From NCBI GenBank assembly GCA_004367505.1, contig SFCB01000024.1:1-43014 (forward strand): a stretch of 43,014 nt of DNA, read 5' to 3'. How positions within the stretch are numbered: position 1 is the stretch's first letter; every line of letters begins with the position of its first letter. The notes below the pieces were generated by a model. The model had not been told where the DNA came from. It was given only the letters and a program-made list of their open reading frames with translations, and searched no databases. Below, in pieces: positions 30,407-39,959 of the stretch. This DNA is from Chloroflexi bacterium OHK40. Lineage in GTDB: Bacteria > Chloroflexota > Chloroflexia > Chloroflexales > Chloroflexaceae. Both the position numbers and the translations under genes were made by a program.

Positions 30407-31852
30407 TCAAGTTGGAGCCAGCTGCTCCATCCCGGCCACCGCCTCGACCGAGCCGTCGCTATTCAGCCACTGTGGCAAGTTCAGCGGCTGCCGCTGCTCT
30501 GGCAGCAGGGGCGACTGGTAGGTATAGTTGCCCTTGCGCCGGGCGAGATCCGCCCGCGCCGCCGCGCGAAGCTCGGCATCGCTGAGCAGATCCAGGCCCA
30601 TGCGCGTCAGGACGTGGGCTGCCGCCACGGCGCCCTGGAGGCCGATCGACATTCCCGCACACGCCGTAGCGGCCCAGGTGTGCAACGAGGCATGGAGCGG
30701 CAGCGAGGGCATCATGATGCCCATTGTCGGGGTAGCCCAGCTTGCCTCGGCCACATCGGAGGAGCCCCCGATCGTAGGCTCGTGCTGCAGCGGCACCACC
30801 TGCCGCGCGAGTCCGTGCTCGGGGAGTCCGAGCTCCCGCTGGCACGCCCGGGCAAACGCCTGCTCCTCCTCGGTCCAGGCCGGCGTCCCCACATGCTCAA
30901 GGTGCTGCTGCATGCGCTCGGCGAGGGGCGTATTGGGCAACAGATCGTGGACGCCATAGTAGTGAATCACATGCGCCCGCGTCTGAGTGGCCAGGGCGGC
31001 GGCCTCGGCGATCTGGCGGATCCACGCCGTGGCCGCGTTGACTCGTCGGCGGTCGGCGTCGCGCACCTTCATCCAGATCCGCGTGTAGTCGGTCACGACA
31101 TTCGGCGCCGTGCCTGCGGCCTCGAAGACGTAGTGCAGGCGAGCCGTGGGCTCCAGGTGCTCGCGCATCAGGTTCACGCTGTGGGCCGCCACTTCCATCG
31201 CGTGGAGGGCGCTGCGGCCCTTCCAGGGCTCGATGCCGGCATGGGCCTTTGTGCCGTGGAACTCGATCTTGAGCGAGTCATTGGCGGCCATGCGCACATT
31301 GATCACCGCAGCGATCGGGCCCGGGTGCCAGTGCAGGCAGGCGTCGAGATCGGCGAACAGTCCCTCGCGCGCCATATACACCTTGGCGCCCTCAGTCTCC
31401 TCGGCGGCGCAGCCGTAGACGCGCAGCGTCCCGGGGATGCCCTGTGCCTCCATCAGCGCTTTGAGCGCGATCGCGGCCCCGGTGAGGCCGGCTCCGATCA
31501 GGTTGTGCCCGCAGCCGTGCCCGCTGCTCTTGCCGTCGGCCCGGGGCTCCTGGCGTGGCACAGGGGCGTTGCCCAGGCCGGGGAGGGCGTCGTACTCGGC
31601 GAGGAAGCCGATCCGTGGCTCACCTTCACCCTGCGTCCACTCGGCGAGAAAGGCCGTGGGCACGCCGGCCGTCCCGGTACTCACAATCCGAAATCCGGCT
31701 CCGACGAGCTCGCGCAGATGTACGTTGGCCGACTCGACCTCGTGCAGGCCAACTTCGGCCAGCTCCCAGACGGCGGCGCTGATACGCGCGATCGTAGGCT
31801 GTACCGCCTCAACGGCGCGGACGATGGTCTGGCTTTCAACCGTGTTCGCCAT
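30407..31852 (-). CDS. abgB: M20 amidohydrolase, p-aminobenzoyl-glutamate hydrolase subunit B-like
   Basis: This 481-residue metal-dependent amidohydrolase is of the AbgB type, which with AbgA splits p-aminobenzoyl-glutamate. Motifs are FLAEYDALPGLG, the metal-binding SSGHGCGHNLIGAG (about 110-123), the Glu pair in CAAEETEGAKVYM, the LHWHPG His pair, the lid sequence EFHGTKAHAGIEPWKGRSALHAM, and a late LHASLHTW. AAGGAGG lies five bases before the ATG. No AbgA-like partner is beside it; the transporter partner AbgT is about 22 kb away. A TACTC element sits 64 bp upstream. It may act on other amide substrates. Confidence 0.87.
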   Translation of the reverse strand: MANTVESQTIVRAVEAVQPTIARISAAVWELAEVGLHEVESANVHLRELVGAGFRIVSTGTAGVPTAFLAEWTQGEGEPRIGFLAEYDALPGLGNAPVPRQEPRADGKSSGHGCGHNLIGAGLTGAAIALKALMEAQGIPGTLRVYGCAAEETEGAKVYMAREGLFADLDACLHWHPGPIAAVINVRMAANDSLKIEFHGTKAHAGIEPWKGRSALHAMEVAAHSVNLMREHLEPTARLHYVFEAAGTAPNVVTDYTRIWMKVRDADRRRVNAATAWIRQIAEAAALATQTRAHVIHYYGVHDLLPNTPLAERMQQHLEHVGTPAWTEEEQAFARACQRELGLPEHGLARQVVPLQHEPTIGGSSDVAEASWATPTMGIMMPSLPLHASLHTWAATACAGMSIGLQGAVAAAHVLTRMGLDLLSDAELRAAARADLARRKGNYTYQSPLLPEQRQPLNLPQWLNSDGSVEAVAGMEQLAPT

Positions 31853-31916
31853 CAGGCCCTCCTTGCCCTGTGCACGTCCTGGTCAGAACGAGTGTAGTGG
31901 CCGGCCCGATATGGCA

Positions 31917-31935
31917 CATCACCCAAAAGAGAGTA
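31917..31935 (-). promoter_or_regulatory. TACTC element, copy 4
   Basis: On the minus strand this reads TACTCTCTTTTGGGTGATG, 16 of 19 matches. It lies 10 bp after the stop of the MalT-like regulator and 64 bp before the AbgB-like start, so it separates regulator and target candidate on the same strand. Confidence 0.5.
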
Positions 31936-31945
31936 GTGGGTTGCG

Positions 31946-34699
31946 CTACCCAGCCGGAAGCAGGCCGAGCGCTCTGGCCACCGTCACGGCCTCGCGGCGA
32001 CTGTTCACGCCGAGCTTCTCGTAGATCGTGCTGGTGTGCTTGCGGGTAGTGTTGGTGGTGATCCCGAGGCGCTCGGCGATCTCCTGGTTCGACCAGCGCT
32101 CCGCCAGCAGGGCAAGCACCTCGGTCTCGCGCCGCGTCAGGAGTTCGGGCAGGTGCTCCGAGGCGAGGTTGTGCGACGGCAGGGGCCAGGCATCCGGCTC
32201 GCGCTCGTCGTGTCGGAGCAGCGCCTCCACGTAGGCGCGGGCGATCCCACGTTCGGCCAGGGCGTGGAGCAGCGGGCGCAGTGCGGGGCCGAGATCGAGC
32301 AAAGTGCGTCCCATCCCCCGTGGCGCGGCCAGTGTCACCGCACGCTCAAGCGGCGTGAGGGCTTCGAAGGAGCGGCCCTGGGCCTGGCGCAGAAGCGCCT
32401 GCATGGCTAGCGCAATTGTCAGGTGGCGGGTGAGGTGAAGTCGCTCGCTCTCGGCGATGCAACGCGCTATCACCACCTCAGCCTCCATCAGGTTCCCCCG
32501 ACCGCCACTGGCCACCAGCGCGGCGGCGCGGGCGAGCTGCGGTGACTCAAAGCCGTAGCTGAGCATCAGGCGGTCCGGCCCGATCTCCTGCGACAGGCGC
32601 AGGGCCGTGGACACGTTGCCGGCCCTGAGGGCAAGCCAGGTGGCGCAGCCACGGGCGTGGTCCATCAGGGCCACGCCGCCTGTTTCACGGGCGAATCGCT
32701 GGACATCCTGTTCATAGCGCGCGGTGCTGGCCCCATCGCCAGCCAGCGCGCCGATCCTGGCGAGCCCGATCAGGCAGTTGATGAACAGCAGGGTGTTGAC
32801 CTGGTATCGGCGGTCGATGACGGCGCGGAGCACGTCTTCGGCGGTAGCCATGTCCAAGCGCTCGTAAGCGACACGCCCCAGGAAGGCGTCGGCGTAGCAG
32901 CGCCACACTTCGCCCGGCTGCTGCGCGGCGACGAGTTCCGCCAGCCTACCTGCATCCTCTGCGAGCGCCAAAAAATCGCCTGCTTGCAGGTGCATCTGGC
33001 ACAGGCCGACGTACTGCGATGCGGTGGCCGCCGCCTCAGCCTTCGTTGTGGGGGGAGTGATGCACGCCCGGGCAAGCGTCACCTCTTCCGCGTAGCGGCC
33101 CTCCGCCACGAGCGCCATGCCGATGTGATTGACCGCCGAGGCCGCGAGCACGGGCGCGATCGGTTGCTTCAGAGCGAGCAACAGCGTCGAGAGCGCCTCC
33201 GCGTGGCGCCCCCGCCAGCTTTCGAGCATCCCCTGCAGGGCCATGCGGTCACCATTGAAGGTGGGCCATGGCGGCTCGAAGGCGGCGGGCGGCTGGGCTG
33301 CCAGTAGCGTATCGACCCGCGCCAGGCTCCTGGCCATCAATGGGATGTTGATCTGTGCATTGGCCAGGCGGGCTTCGATCAGGGCCAGGCCGGGACGCCG
33401 GGCGATCACGGCGGGCGGCAGAAGGCGGAGCCAGGTTTCCGTTGGCCCCGTGCTGAGGTTGCGCCCGAGGGCCGGGGCCATCGCCTGCTCGATGAGCCGG
33501 GCGGCCGTGTCTTCGTCGCCGGCCGCCAGGTAGAGCTGGATGGCCTCTTCGAGGAGCATCGCCTCGCCAAACCAGCGGGCTGCCCGGAGCTGCAAGGCCC
33601 GCAGCGTCGGAGCGTCGGTGGTCTGGCGCAGGCGGCGGAGCAGCAGGTCACGAAAGAGCGGGTGAAAGCGGAACCAGTGCCACGCCTCGTCTAGCGCGAC
33701 GATCAGCAGGTTGGCCCGCAGCAACTCCTCGATACGTCGCTCCATGCCCCCGGGTGTATCGGTTGGATCGTCCAGAGCTGCCCAGAGCTCCGCGCAGAAG
33801 CGGTCGGGAATGGCCAGGGCCATCAGGGATCGCTGCAACGGCTCCGGCTGGTTCGCGAGCACCTCGTTGGCCAGGTACTCGCCGATCGCAAAGCGCGTGG
33901 TGGCAGGTAGCTGGCTCTTCCCGGGCTCGCCCGCCTGCTCGGTGATCGCCAGCCGCAGCGCCAGCGCCCATCCCTCGGTCTGCTCCAGGAGCGCGGCGAT
34001 GGCCGCCTCATCCAGGGCCCTGTGCGTCAGGCGCCGGATGAGCAGCCGGGCCTCCGTTTCAGTGAAGCGCAAGTCGGCTGAGCGTAGGATGGCTAGCCGC
34101 CCGGCAGCGCGCAGTTGCGCCAGAGGGAGGGGCGGATCAACCCGGCTGATCACGACGAGCCGGCACTGGGGCGGCAGCCGCCGTACCAGATATGCCACGA
34201 GCTGGTGCACGGGCGTACTCGTGACGGCATGGTAGTCGTCGAGCACTAGCGTCAGGGTGCCGGTAACGGTACTCAGATCGACCAGGATTGCCTGGAGCAG
34301 CATGTAGAGCGGGGCCGGCCCGACCGCGTTGAGCAGCGGCAGCGTTGTGACGAGCGTGCCAGGGCGGGCGTGTTCGATCGCGCCGGCAAGGTAGACCAGA
34401 AAGCGCAGACCTTCCTGGTCGTAGGCGTCGAGAGTTAGCCACGCCGCAGGCGCGTGCGCGGGGCTTGAGCTGTGTCCCCGTACTCCAACTGCCCGTTCGT
34501 AACTCATCTGGCGCTGGACCCACTGGGCGACGAGCGTCGTCTTCCCGAAGCCCGCCGGAGCGACAACCAGGGTCAGTCCGGCACAGGGGGTGGCGTCGAG
34601 CAGTGCGAAGAGTCGCTCACGCAGCACCCACTCGTGGAGCGGCTGTGGTGCAGAGAGTTTCGTCGGAACCAGTGGCGGCAAGTTCTGGGGAGCTTGCAT
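31946..34699 (-). CDS. MalT/LAL-type LuxR transcriptional regulator
   Basis: This 917-residue ATP-dependent regulator has an N-terminal STAND NTPase (P-loop APAGFGKTTLV near residue 50, Walker B LTLVLDDYHAV near 155). A helical arm follows, then a long TPR-like superhelix that usually binds the inducer (about 400-830). The LuxR helix-turn-helix is at about 850-910 (LTRRETEVLALLAERWSNQEI, TTRKHTSTIYEKLGV). ATG 34699, preceded by GAAGGTG, starts the family sequence PPLVPTKLSAP; an in-frame start at 34780 adds an unlikely tail. It is divergent from the XRE-STAND gene. It lies 10 bp before a TACTC element, then the AbgB-like gene, which is a plausible target. Confidence 0.9.
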   Translation of the reverse strand: MQAPQNLPPLVPTKLSAPQPLHEWVLRERLFALLDATPCAGLTLVVAPAGFGKTTLVAQWVQRQMSYERAVGVRGHSSSPAHAPAAWLTLDAYDQEGLRFLVYLAGAIEHARPGTLVTTLPLLNAVGPAPLYMLLQAILVDLSTVTGTLTLVLDDYHAVTSTPVHQLVAYLVRRLPPQCRLVVISRVDPPLPLAQLRAAGRLAILRSADLRFTETEARLLIRRLTHRALDEAAIAALLEQTEGWALALRLAITEQAGEPGKSQLPATTRFAIGEYLANEVLANQPEPLQRSLMALAIPDRFCAELWAALDDPTDTPGGMERRIEELLRANLLIVALDEAWHWFRFHPLFRDLLLRRLRQTTDAPTLRALQLRAARWFGEAMLLEEAIQLYLAAGDEDTAARLIEQAMAPALGRNLSTGPTETWLRLLPPAVIARRPGLALIEARLANAQINIPLMARSLARVDTLLAAQPPAAFEPPWPTFNGDRMALQGMLESWRGRHAEALSTLLLALKQPIAPVLAASAVNHIGMALVAEGRYAEEVTLARACITPPTTKAEAAATASQYVGLCQMHLQAGDFLALAEDAGRLAELVAAQQPGEVWRCYADAFLGRVAYERLDMATAEDVLRAVIDRRYQVNTLLFINCLIGLARIGALAGDGASTARYEQDVQRFARETGGVALMDHARGCATWLALRAGNVSTALRLSQEIGPDRLMLSYGFESPQLARAAALVASGGRGNLMEAEVVIARCIAESERLHLTRHLTIALAMQALLRQAQGRSFEALTPLERAVTLAAPRGMGRTLLDLGPALRPLLHALAERGIARAYVEALLRHDEREPDAWPLPSHNLASEHLPELLTRRETEVLALLAERWSNQEIAERLGITTNTTRKHTSTIYEKLGVNSRREAVTVARALGLLPAG

Positions 34700-35227
34700 A
34701 GCACCTTCGGGGACGGCGCGGCATGCGGAGCGGGGCCGAGGCCAGGCTGACCGTCGCTGGCACGTAGCCTGGCCCATCAACGCGCTCGGATGGGTAATCC
34801 CAGCGCGCTGCCTGAGCCGTCGCCTTGCTCGGCATGGCCGCTCGTAGCGCGATCCTGGTCCATGGGCGAGTACGCGGCGTGGGTGATTCCGCTATAGTGA
34901 GCCTGGCTCCGGCGTCGGCAGGCCACGCACCCGGTACCTACCGGGCAACGTGTTGCTGCGGACCCGTTCGTTTGAGCCTGGGACGGTCGATCATCGTCAC
35001 AGCCCTACCGACGGTCGGTGATGATCCTGCCCCGCACGCGCACGTCCTAGCGCATGCCGTTATCTCGCGACGTGTGGCTCGCAATCGAACCACGCTTTTC
35101 GTTCGGTCGCACGTGCAGCGAGGGTACTGCGCCTGCGAGGCGCCCAGAGCGAATCGCAGTGTCAGTCAGAGCCGTGTGATGCGCCTCTTCTACGAGTGTA
35201 GTGCGAGTCAGTGCTCGGGGGGAGCCG
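34700..35227. other. 528-bp divergent intergenic region
   Basis: This region lies between the MalT-like (-) and XRE-STAND (+) regulators. I find no convincing gene in it: the overlapping frames on both strands lack family character and ribosome-binding sites. Its one clear structure is the nested palindrome at 34989-35026. Confidence 0.5.
34989..35026. promoter_or_regulatory. nested palindrome, operator candidate
   Basis: The 13-bp palindrome ACCGACGGTCGGT (35007-35019) is enclosed by GATCATC (34989-34995) and GATGATC (35020-35026). It lies in the divergent region of two large regulators, 200 bp before the XRE-STAND start and 290 bp before the MalT-like start. It fits a dimeric regulator's binding site, perhaps for autoregulation. 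Confidence 0.45.
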
Positions 35228-38221
35228 ATGACTCATATAAAAACTCATACAACCGGTTCATCCGCGCTTCGCTCCGGCGCAGTCGACACTCACCCCGGGC
35301 CATCGCCGGAGATCGAGGGCTCGGAGCGAGGCTTTGCGCGGACCCTCAAGCAGCAGCGTAAGCGGCACGATCTCACCCAGACGGAGCTTGCCCACCTCGT
35401 CGGTTGCGCCAGCGTGACGATCCAGCGCTTCGAGCAGGGCACCCTGCGCCCCTCACGCCAGATCGCCGAGCGCATGGCGGCGATCTTCGCCCTGGCTGGC
35501 GAGGAACGGGAGCTGTTTGTGCGCCTGGCCCGTGGCCGCCCGCTTGCTGAGCCGGACATCGAGGCGCCCCACCTGCCGGCGATTGCGGCGGTGTCACTCC
35601 CTACCCCGCTGACCCCTCTGATCGGCCGCGCGCAGGAGGTCGCGCTTGTCTGCCAGGCACTCATGGGCGACACCGTGCGCTGGCTGACCCTCATGGGTCC
35701 CGGCGGTATTGGGAAGACACGTGTGGCGCTCCAGGCTGCCGCCGAGCTCGCGCCCTCCTTCCCCGATGGTGTCGTCTTCGTCGATCTCGCGCCCATCCGC
35801 GATGCCACGCTTGTGCCGGGGGCCATCGCTGCGGCCCTTGGCCTCCCCGATCCGAAGGGCTCGGCGCTCCTCCAGCGCTTGCAGACCGCCCTCCAGTCGC
35901 GGCGGCTGCTCCTCGTTCTCGACAACTTCGAGCAGGTCGCTACGGCAGCCATCGCCGTCTCCGCCCTCCTCAAGAGCGCGCCCTCCTTGAAGGTGCTTGT
36001 CACGAGCCGGGCGCTCCTGGCCGTATCGGGCGAGCATCGGGTCGAGGTGCCTCCCCTGGCCTATCCCGATCCGGCCCTGCCGACGTCGCCGGAGCGGCTT
36101 GCCGAGTATGAGGCGGTGCGCCTCTTCATGGAGCGGGCGCGGGCGCTCCAGCCCGAATCGGCGGCCTGGGATGATGCGGCGGCGGTGGCGGCGATCTGCG
36201 CGCGCCTGGACGGGATCCCCCTGGCGATCGAGCTGGCTGCCGCCCGTGTCGCGCTCTTTCCGCCGCAGGCGCTGCTAGAGCAACTCGACCACTGCTTGCC
36301 CCTGCTCACCGGCGGCCCGCGCGATCTCCCGCCTCGCCAGCAGACTCTCCGCAATACGCTTGCGTGGAGCTACGGCCTGATCACGCCGCCCCTGCAGCGG
36401 CTCTTCGCCCGGCTCGGTGTGTTCGTCGGCGGCTGGTCGCTCGCGGCCGCCGCTGCCGTCTGCGACCCCGACGGGGACCTCGGCGTCAACGTCGTTGATG
36501 GGCTGGCGGCCCTCGTGAACCATAGCCTCGTGCGGCGCATCGCTGGCCCGGCCGGGGAAGTGCGCTTTACCATGCTGACGACGATCCGCGAGTATGCGCT
36601 GGAGCGCCTGGCCGAGAGTGGACAGCTTGATACGCTGCGCTGGCAGCACGCGCGCTACTGCCTCCGCCTGGCTCGCGAGGCCGAGCGCGGGCTCATGGGC
36701 GCCGAGCAGCTGCGCTGGCTCCGCCGGCTCGACACAGAGCGCGATAATCTGCTCGCGGTGTTAACCTGGCCTGAACAGGGCTACCCCCACGAAACAAACC
36801 CTGGCATCGGCGCCGCCATGGTGCTGGCGCTTGCCGGTACCCTGTGGCACTACTGGGTGCTGCGTGGCTCCGACGCCGAGTGGCTGCGCTGGCTGCCCGA
36901 CGATCTCGGCGCCGTCGTCCCGGGCGCCGAGCTCCTTCCGCCTGCCATCCGTGACCGGCTCTGGGCTAGGGCGCTGCTGGCGCCCGCCGCGCTCAGCATC
37001 GCCCATGGCGATTATCCCTCTACCCGTACCCTCGCGGCGCGGAGCAGCGCGCTCTTTCGCGCCGCCGATGAGCCCTGGGGCGAGGCCGCTGCCCTCGCTC
37101 TCCTCGGTGCCGCGACCGCTTTTGTGTACCCCGTGGCGGGCGGGCGCGCCCTTCTGGCCGAGAGCCTGTGGCGCGCGCGCGCCCAGGGCGATCCCTGGCT
37201 GATCGCCTGGTGCCTGCTCTATACTGGCTTCGAGTTGCTCTCCGGCGATGCTGGCCCGGCCGAACCCGAGCTGGCCCACGTGCTGCTGGAGGAGTGCCTG
37301 GTCTACGCGCGGCAGTCCGGCGATGCCTGGCTGATCGCCTGGGCCCTGAACCACCTGGGCCGGAGTGCCCTCGTGCGCGGCGAGCTGGAGCGGGCCGTTG
37401 GTCTCTTCGAGGAAACCCTCGCGATCCGCCGCCAGCTCCAGGACCGGATCGGCATCGCATGGTCGCTCGGCCAGCTCGGCATTGTGGCGCAGGAGTTGGG
37501 CGATTACGCCCGCGTGCTCGCGCTGAACGAGGAACGCTACAGCCTGGAGCAGCAGCTCGGCAATGTGCTGGGCATGAGCGCGGTGCGCTACGCCCAGGCC
37601 ATTGCGCTCGGGGCGCTAGGTCGCTCCCAGGAGGCGCTCCATGTGGCCGCCGAGAGCGTGGCCCTGGCCCGGCAGATGGACGACCAGCGTCGGATCGCTC
37701 TGTGCATGCTCTTGCAGGGACAGATGGCGTTACAGGCCGCCGCCTATGGGCAGGCGCAGGCTTGCCTGGAGGCCTGCCTCCCGATCGCCGAGGCCGTCGG
37801 CGACTGGAGGCTGGGCGCCTGGGTGCGTCTCCATCTGGGCGCGGTGGCTTATCAGCAGGGTGAGCATCTGCTCGCTGCCGGCTGGTCGCAGGAGGCGCTC
37901 GACATCTTCCACGGGCACGCCGATCGCCACGGAACCGCCGCAAGCCTCATCCAGCTCGCTGCCATTCGGTGCGCAACGGGCTCGCCTGAGGTGGCGGCGG
38001 GGCTGCTCGCCGCCGCGAGCCACCTGAGCCAGAGCGGCGACGCGCGGCTCGAACCGGCCCAGCAGGTCGCCTACGAGCAGACATGTGCGGCTGCCCGCGC
38101 AGAGCTCGGCGCGACGCGGTTCGGGCTGGTATGGGCACGGGGCCAGGCCCGGTGCCTGGAGTCGACCGTGGCCGAAGCGCTTGCACGGGCCACGGGTTCT
38201 GGCGAAGCGCGGCACGCTTGA
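35228..38221 (+). CDS. XRE-type HTH / NB-ARC / TPR (STAND) regulator
   Basis: This 997-residue protein has an XRE helix-turn-helix at about 36-98 (LKQQRKRHDLTQTELAHLVG, then VTIQRFEQGTLRPS). The NB-ARC type STAND ATPase runs from about 128 to 430: Walker A GPGGIGKTR near 157-165, Walker B RLLLVLDNFEQ, sensor VLVTSRALL, and a GLPL-like GIPLAIELAAAR. A TPR-rich C-terminal half runs from about 480 to 980. Such proteins act as ATP-gated signal switches controlling transcription; the ligand is unknown. GGGGGAG lies just before ATG 35228. It is divergent from the MalT-like regulator and convergent with a broken MFS gene, ending 34 bp from it. Confidence 0.9.
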   Translation: MTHIKTHTTGSSALRSGAVDTHPGPSPEIEGSERGFARTLKQQRKRHDLTQTELAHLVGCASVTIQRFEQGTLRPSRQIAERMAAIFALAGEERELFVRLARGRPLAEPDIEAPHLPAIAAVSLPTPLTPLIGRAQEVALVCQALMGDTVRWLTLMGPGGIGKTRVALQAAAELAPSFPDGVVFVDLAPIRDATLVPGAIAAALGLPDPKGSALLQRLQTALQSRRLLLVLDNFEQVATAAIAVSALLKSAPSLKVLVTSRALLAVSGEHRVEVPPLAYPDPALPTSPERLAEYEAVRLFMERARALQPESAAWDDAAAVAAICARLDGIPLAIELAAARVALFPPQALLEQLDHCLPLLTGGPRDLPPRQQTLRNTLAWSYGLITPPLQRLFARLGVFVGGWSLAAAAAVCDPDGDLGVNVVDGLAALVNHSLVRRIAGPAGEVRFTMLTTIREYALERLAESGQLDTLRWQHARYCLRLAREAERGLMGAEQLRWLRRLDTERDNLLAVLTWPEQGYPHETNPGIGAAMVLALAGTLWHYWVLRGSDAEWLRWLPDDLGAVVPGAELLPPAIRDRLWARALLAPAALSIAHGDYPSTRTLAARSSALFRAADEPWGEAAALALLGAATAFVYPVAGGRALLAESLWRARAQGDPWLIAWCLLYTGFELLSGDAGPAEPELAHVLLEECLVYARQSGDAWLIAWALNHLGRSALVRGELERAVGLFEETLAIRRQLQDRIGIAWSLGQLGIVAQELGDYARVLALNEERYSLEQQLGNVLGMSAVRYAQAIALGALGRSQEALHVAAESVALARQMDDQRRIALCMLLQGQMALQAAAYGQAQACLEACLPIAEAVGDWRLGAWVRLHLGAVAYQQGEHLLAAGWSQEALDIFHGHADRHGTAASLIQLAAIRCATGSPEVAAGLLAAASHLSQSGDARLEPAQQVAYEQTCAAARAELGATRFGLVWARGQARCLESTVAEALARATGSGEARHA

Positions 38222-38255
38222 GCGCAAAGCTCATCGCGAGAGCCCACCGCCGAGT

Positions 38256-39865
38256 CTACTCACCACCGCCAACCGCAAGTTGCCCTCGCTGCCCCGGCAG
38301 CGGCCGCAGCCAGAGCCAGGTGAGGCCGGTGACGGCCAGGCAGAGCCCCGCCAGCGCCAGGAACGCCGCTGAGACGCCGGCGCTAAACGCATCGCGGTAG
38401 AGGCTCAAGAGCGTTAGCTGGACGATCACCTGTGGGTCGCCATCAACACCGCTCACCCCCTGCTGGAGCACCTCGTTCAGCGCGTCCAGGGCCCGGGCCT
38501 GCTGCTCGACGCTGAGCCCCAGCTTACTGATCCGGGCGGCAAAGTCGCTCAGCCCGACCACCTGCACCACCGCGCCCAGCACCACCCCGGCCAGCGCGCC
38601 ACCCGTCAGCCCGGCCGCCTTGCTGATCCCCGAGCTCACACCCACAAGGTCGGTGGGGAGCGCGCTGAGGAAGATGTTGCTCCAGGTGGTGGAGGCGAGC
38701 AGAAAGCCGAGCCCGAAGAGCGCCATCGGTGGCACAAGCCAGAGGTAGGGCGTGCCCGGCCGCGCCAGGCTGCTCAGCCCGATCGCCACGGCCATTGCGG
38801 TCATGCTGAGGCAGACCGTCAGGTGGGGCTGCTGGCGAAAGGCGATGCGGGCCGTCCACGGGAGCGCCATGGCGCTCACCAGCAAGATCGGCGCGAGCGC
38901 CACGCCCGCGAGCAGGGGCGGGAACTGCTGCGCGGTGGTGAAAAAGCTGTAGAGCCGTAGCACATAGCCGCCCAGCGCAAAGCTCAGCGTGGCCGACACC
39001 AGCAACATGAGCGAGAGCAGGTGGCGCGGCGGAGGCTCACTCAGTGTGCGCCCGCCCCACTGGAGGGTGAAGCGCGGCCAGAGCGACAGAAGGAGCATAC
39101 CGAGCAGCCCGGCCCCGCTTGCGGCGAGCGTGCCGGGGTTGCGCCAGGTTCCACGGGCGCCGGCGAGCGCAATCCCGAAGATCACGAGCAGGAACACCAG
39201 GGTCCAGGAGCTCGCTACGACCGCCTCGGCGCGGCGGAAGCCCCCCCGGGCCCGGCTCTCCGGCAGATGGCGCCAGCCCAGGAATGTCCCGGCGATGCCG
39301 GCGGTGATCGGCAGCGCCAGCGCCATGCGCCAGCCGAGCAGGGCCTCGATCGGGATGGCCGCCAGGCTGGCCAGGGTGCCGAGGGCGGTGCTGAGCGTGT
39401 AGATCAAGAGGGCCGTCGAGCGCTCACGGGCCTCGAAGGTGAGCCGGATGAGGCCGAGTGTCAGCGGGAAGACCAGCGCGCCCATCATGTTCATCACGGC
39501 GCGTACGGCCACCAGCGCGGGCAGGCTCGGAGCCAGGAGCGAGATCAGGTTGCCCACCGTGAATCCGGCGGCACCGATCAGAAAGATCCGCCGGCGTCCG
39601 TAGAGATCGCCCAGCACGCCGCCGAGGAGCTGGCATGCCACAAACAGCACTACACCCAGACTCGTGAGCACCTGGTAGTCGCGCCAGGCGGTGCCGAAGG
39701 CGGAAACGGGATCTGCAGCCCGATAACATACAGCCGTGGTTCGGCAAGTTTGGCGAACCCTACCAGGCAGCAGGCGGCCAGGATCCACCAGCGTACCGGG
39801 CCGAGCTCCGGTTGGGCGGCGCTGTCGGCGGTCGCTCGGCCTGGCTGGGTGGCCTCGCTCACCAT
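38256..39865 (-). pseudogene. MFS transporter (DHA2-like) with a single frameshift
   Basis: The gene starts at ATG 39865 (MVSEATQPGRATADSAA, then RWWILAACCLVGFAKLAEPR), reads to QIP, and then shifts frame near 39709. The rest continues in another frame as SAFGTAWRDYQVLTSLGVVLFVACQLLGG and on to 38256. Alignment with the intact paralogue at 8960 shows that one G is missing: the coding strand reads cccgtttcc where cccggtttcc would restore IPVSAFGTAWR. The joined product would be about 536 residues, like the 540-residue paralogue. The remainder has no other break, which suggests a very recent mutation or a sequencing error. Confidence 0.85.
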
Positions 39866-39959
39866 GGCGGTCCTTCGCGTGGCCCGGCGACCACTACCCC
39901 GGGCAAGGCCGCAACGCGCGCCGCGCCGGGTCGCCCTCCGGTACTCGCTGCCGCTCGCA

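Noticed and set aside
31886-35199. ACGAGTGTAGTG shared near 31889 and near 35188 as a regulatory motif
   Set aside because: Only two copies, in opposite orientation relative to their genes; not enough to claim a site.
35228-38221. Antiphage STAND (Avs-like) defence gene
   Set aside because: The N-terminus is an XRE DNA-binding domain rather than a nuclease or other effector, so a transcription regulator is the simpler reading; no other defence gene is nearby.
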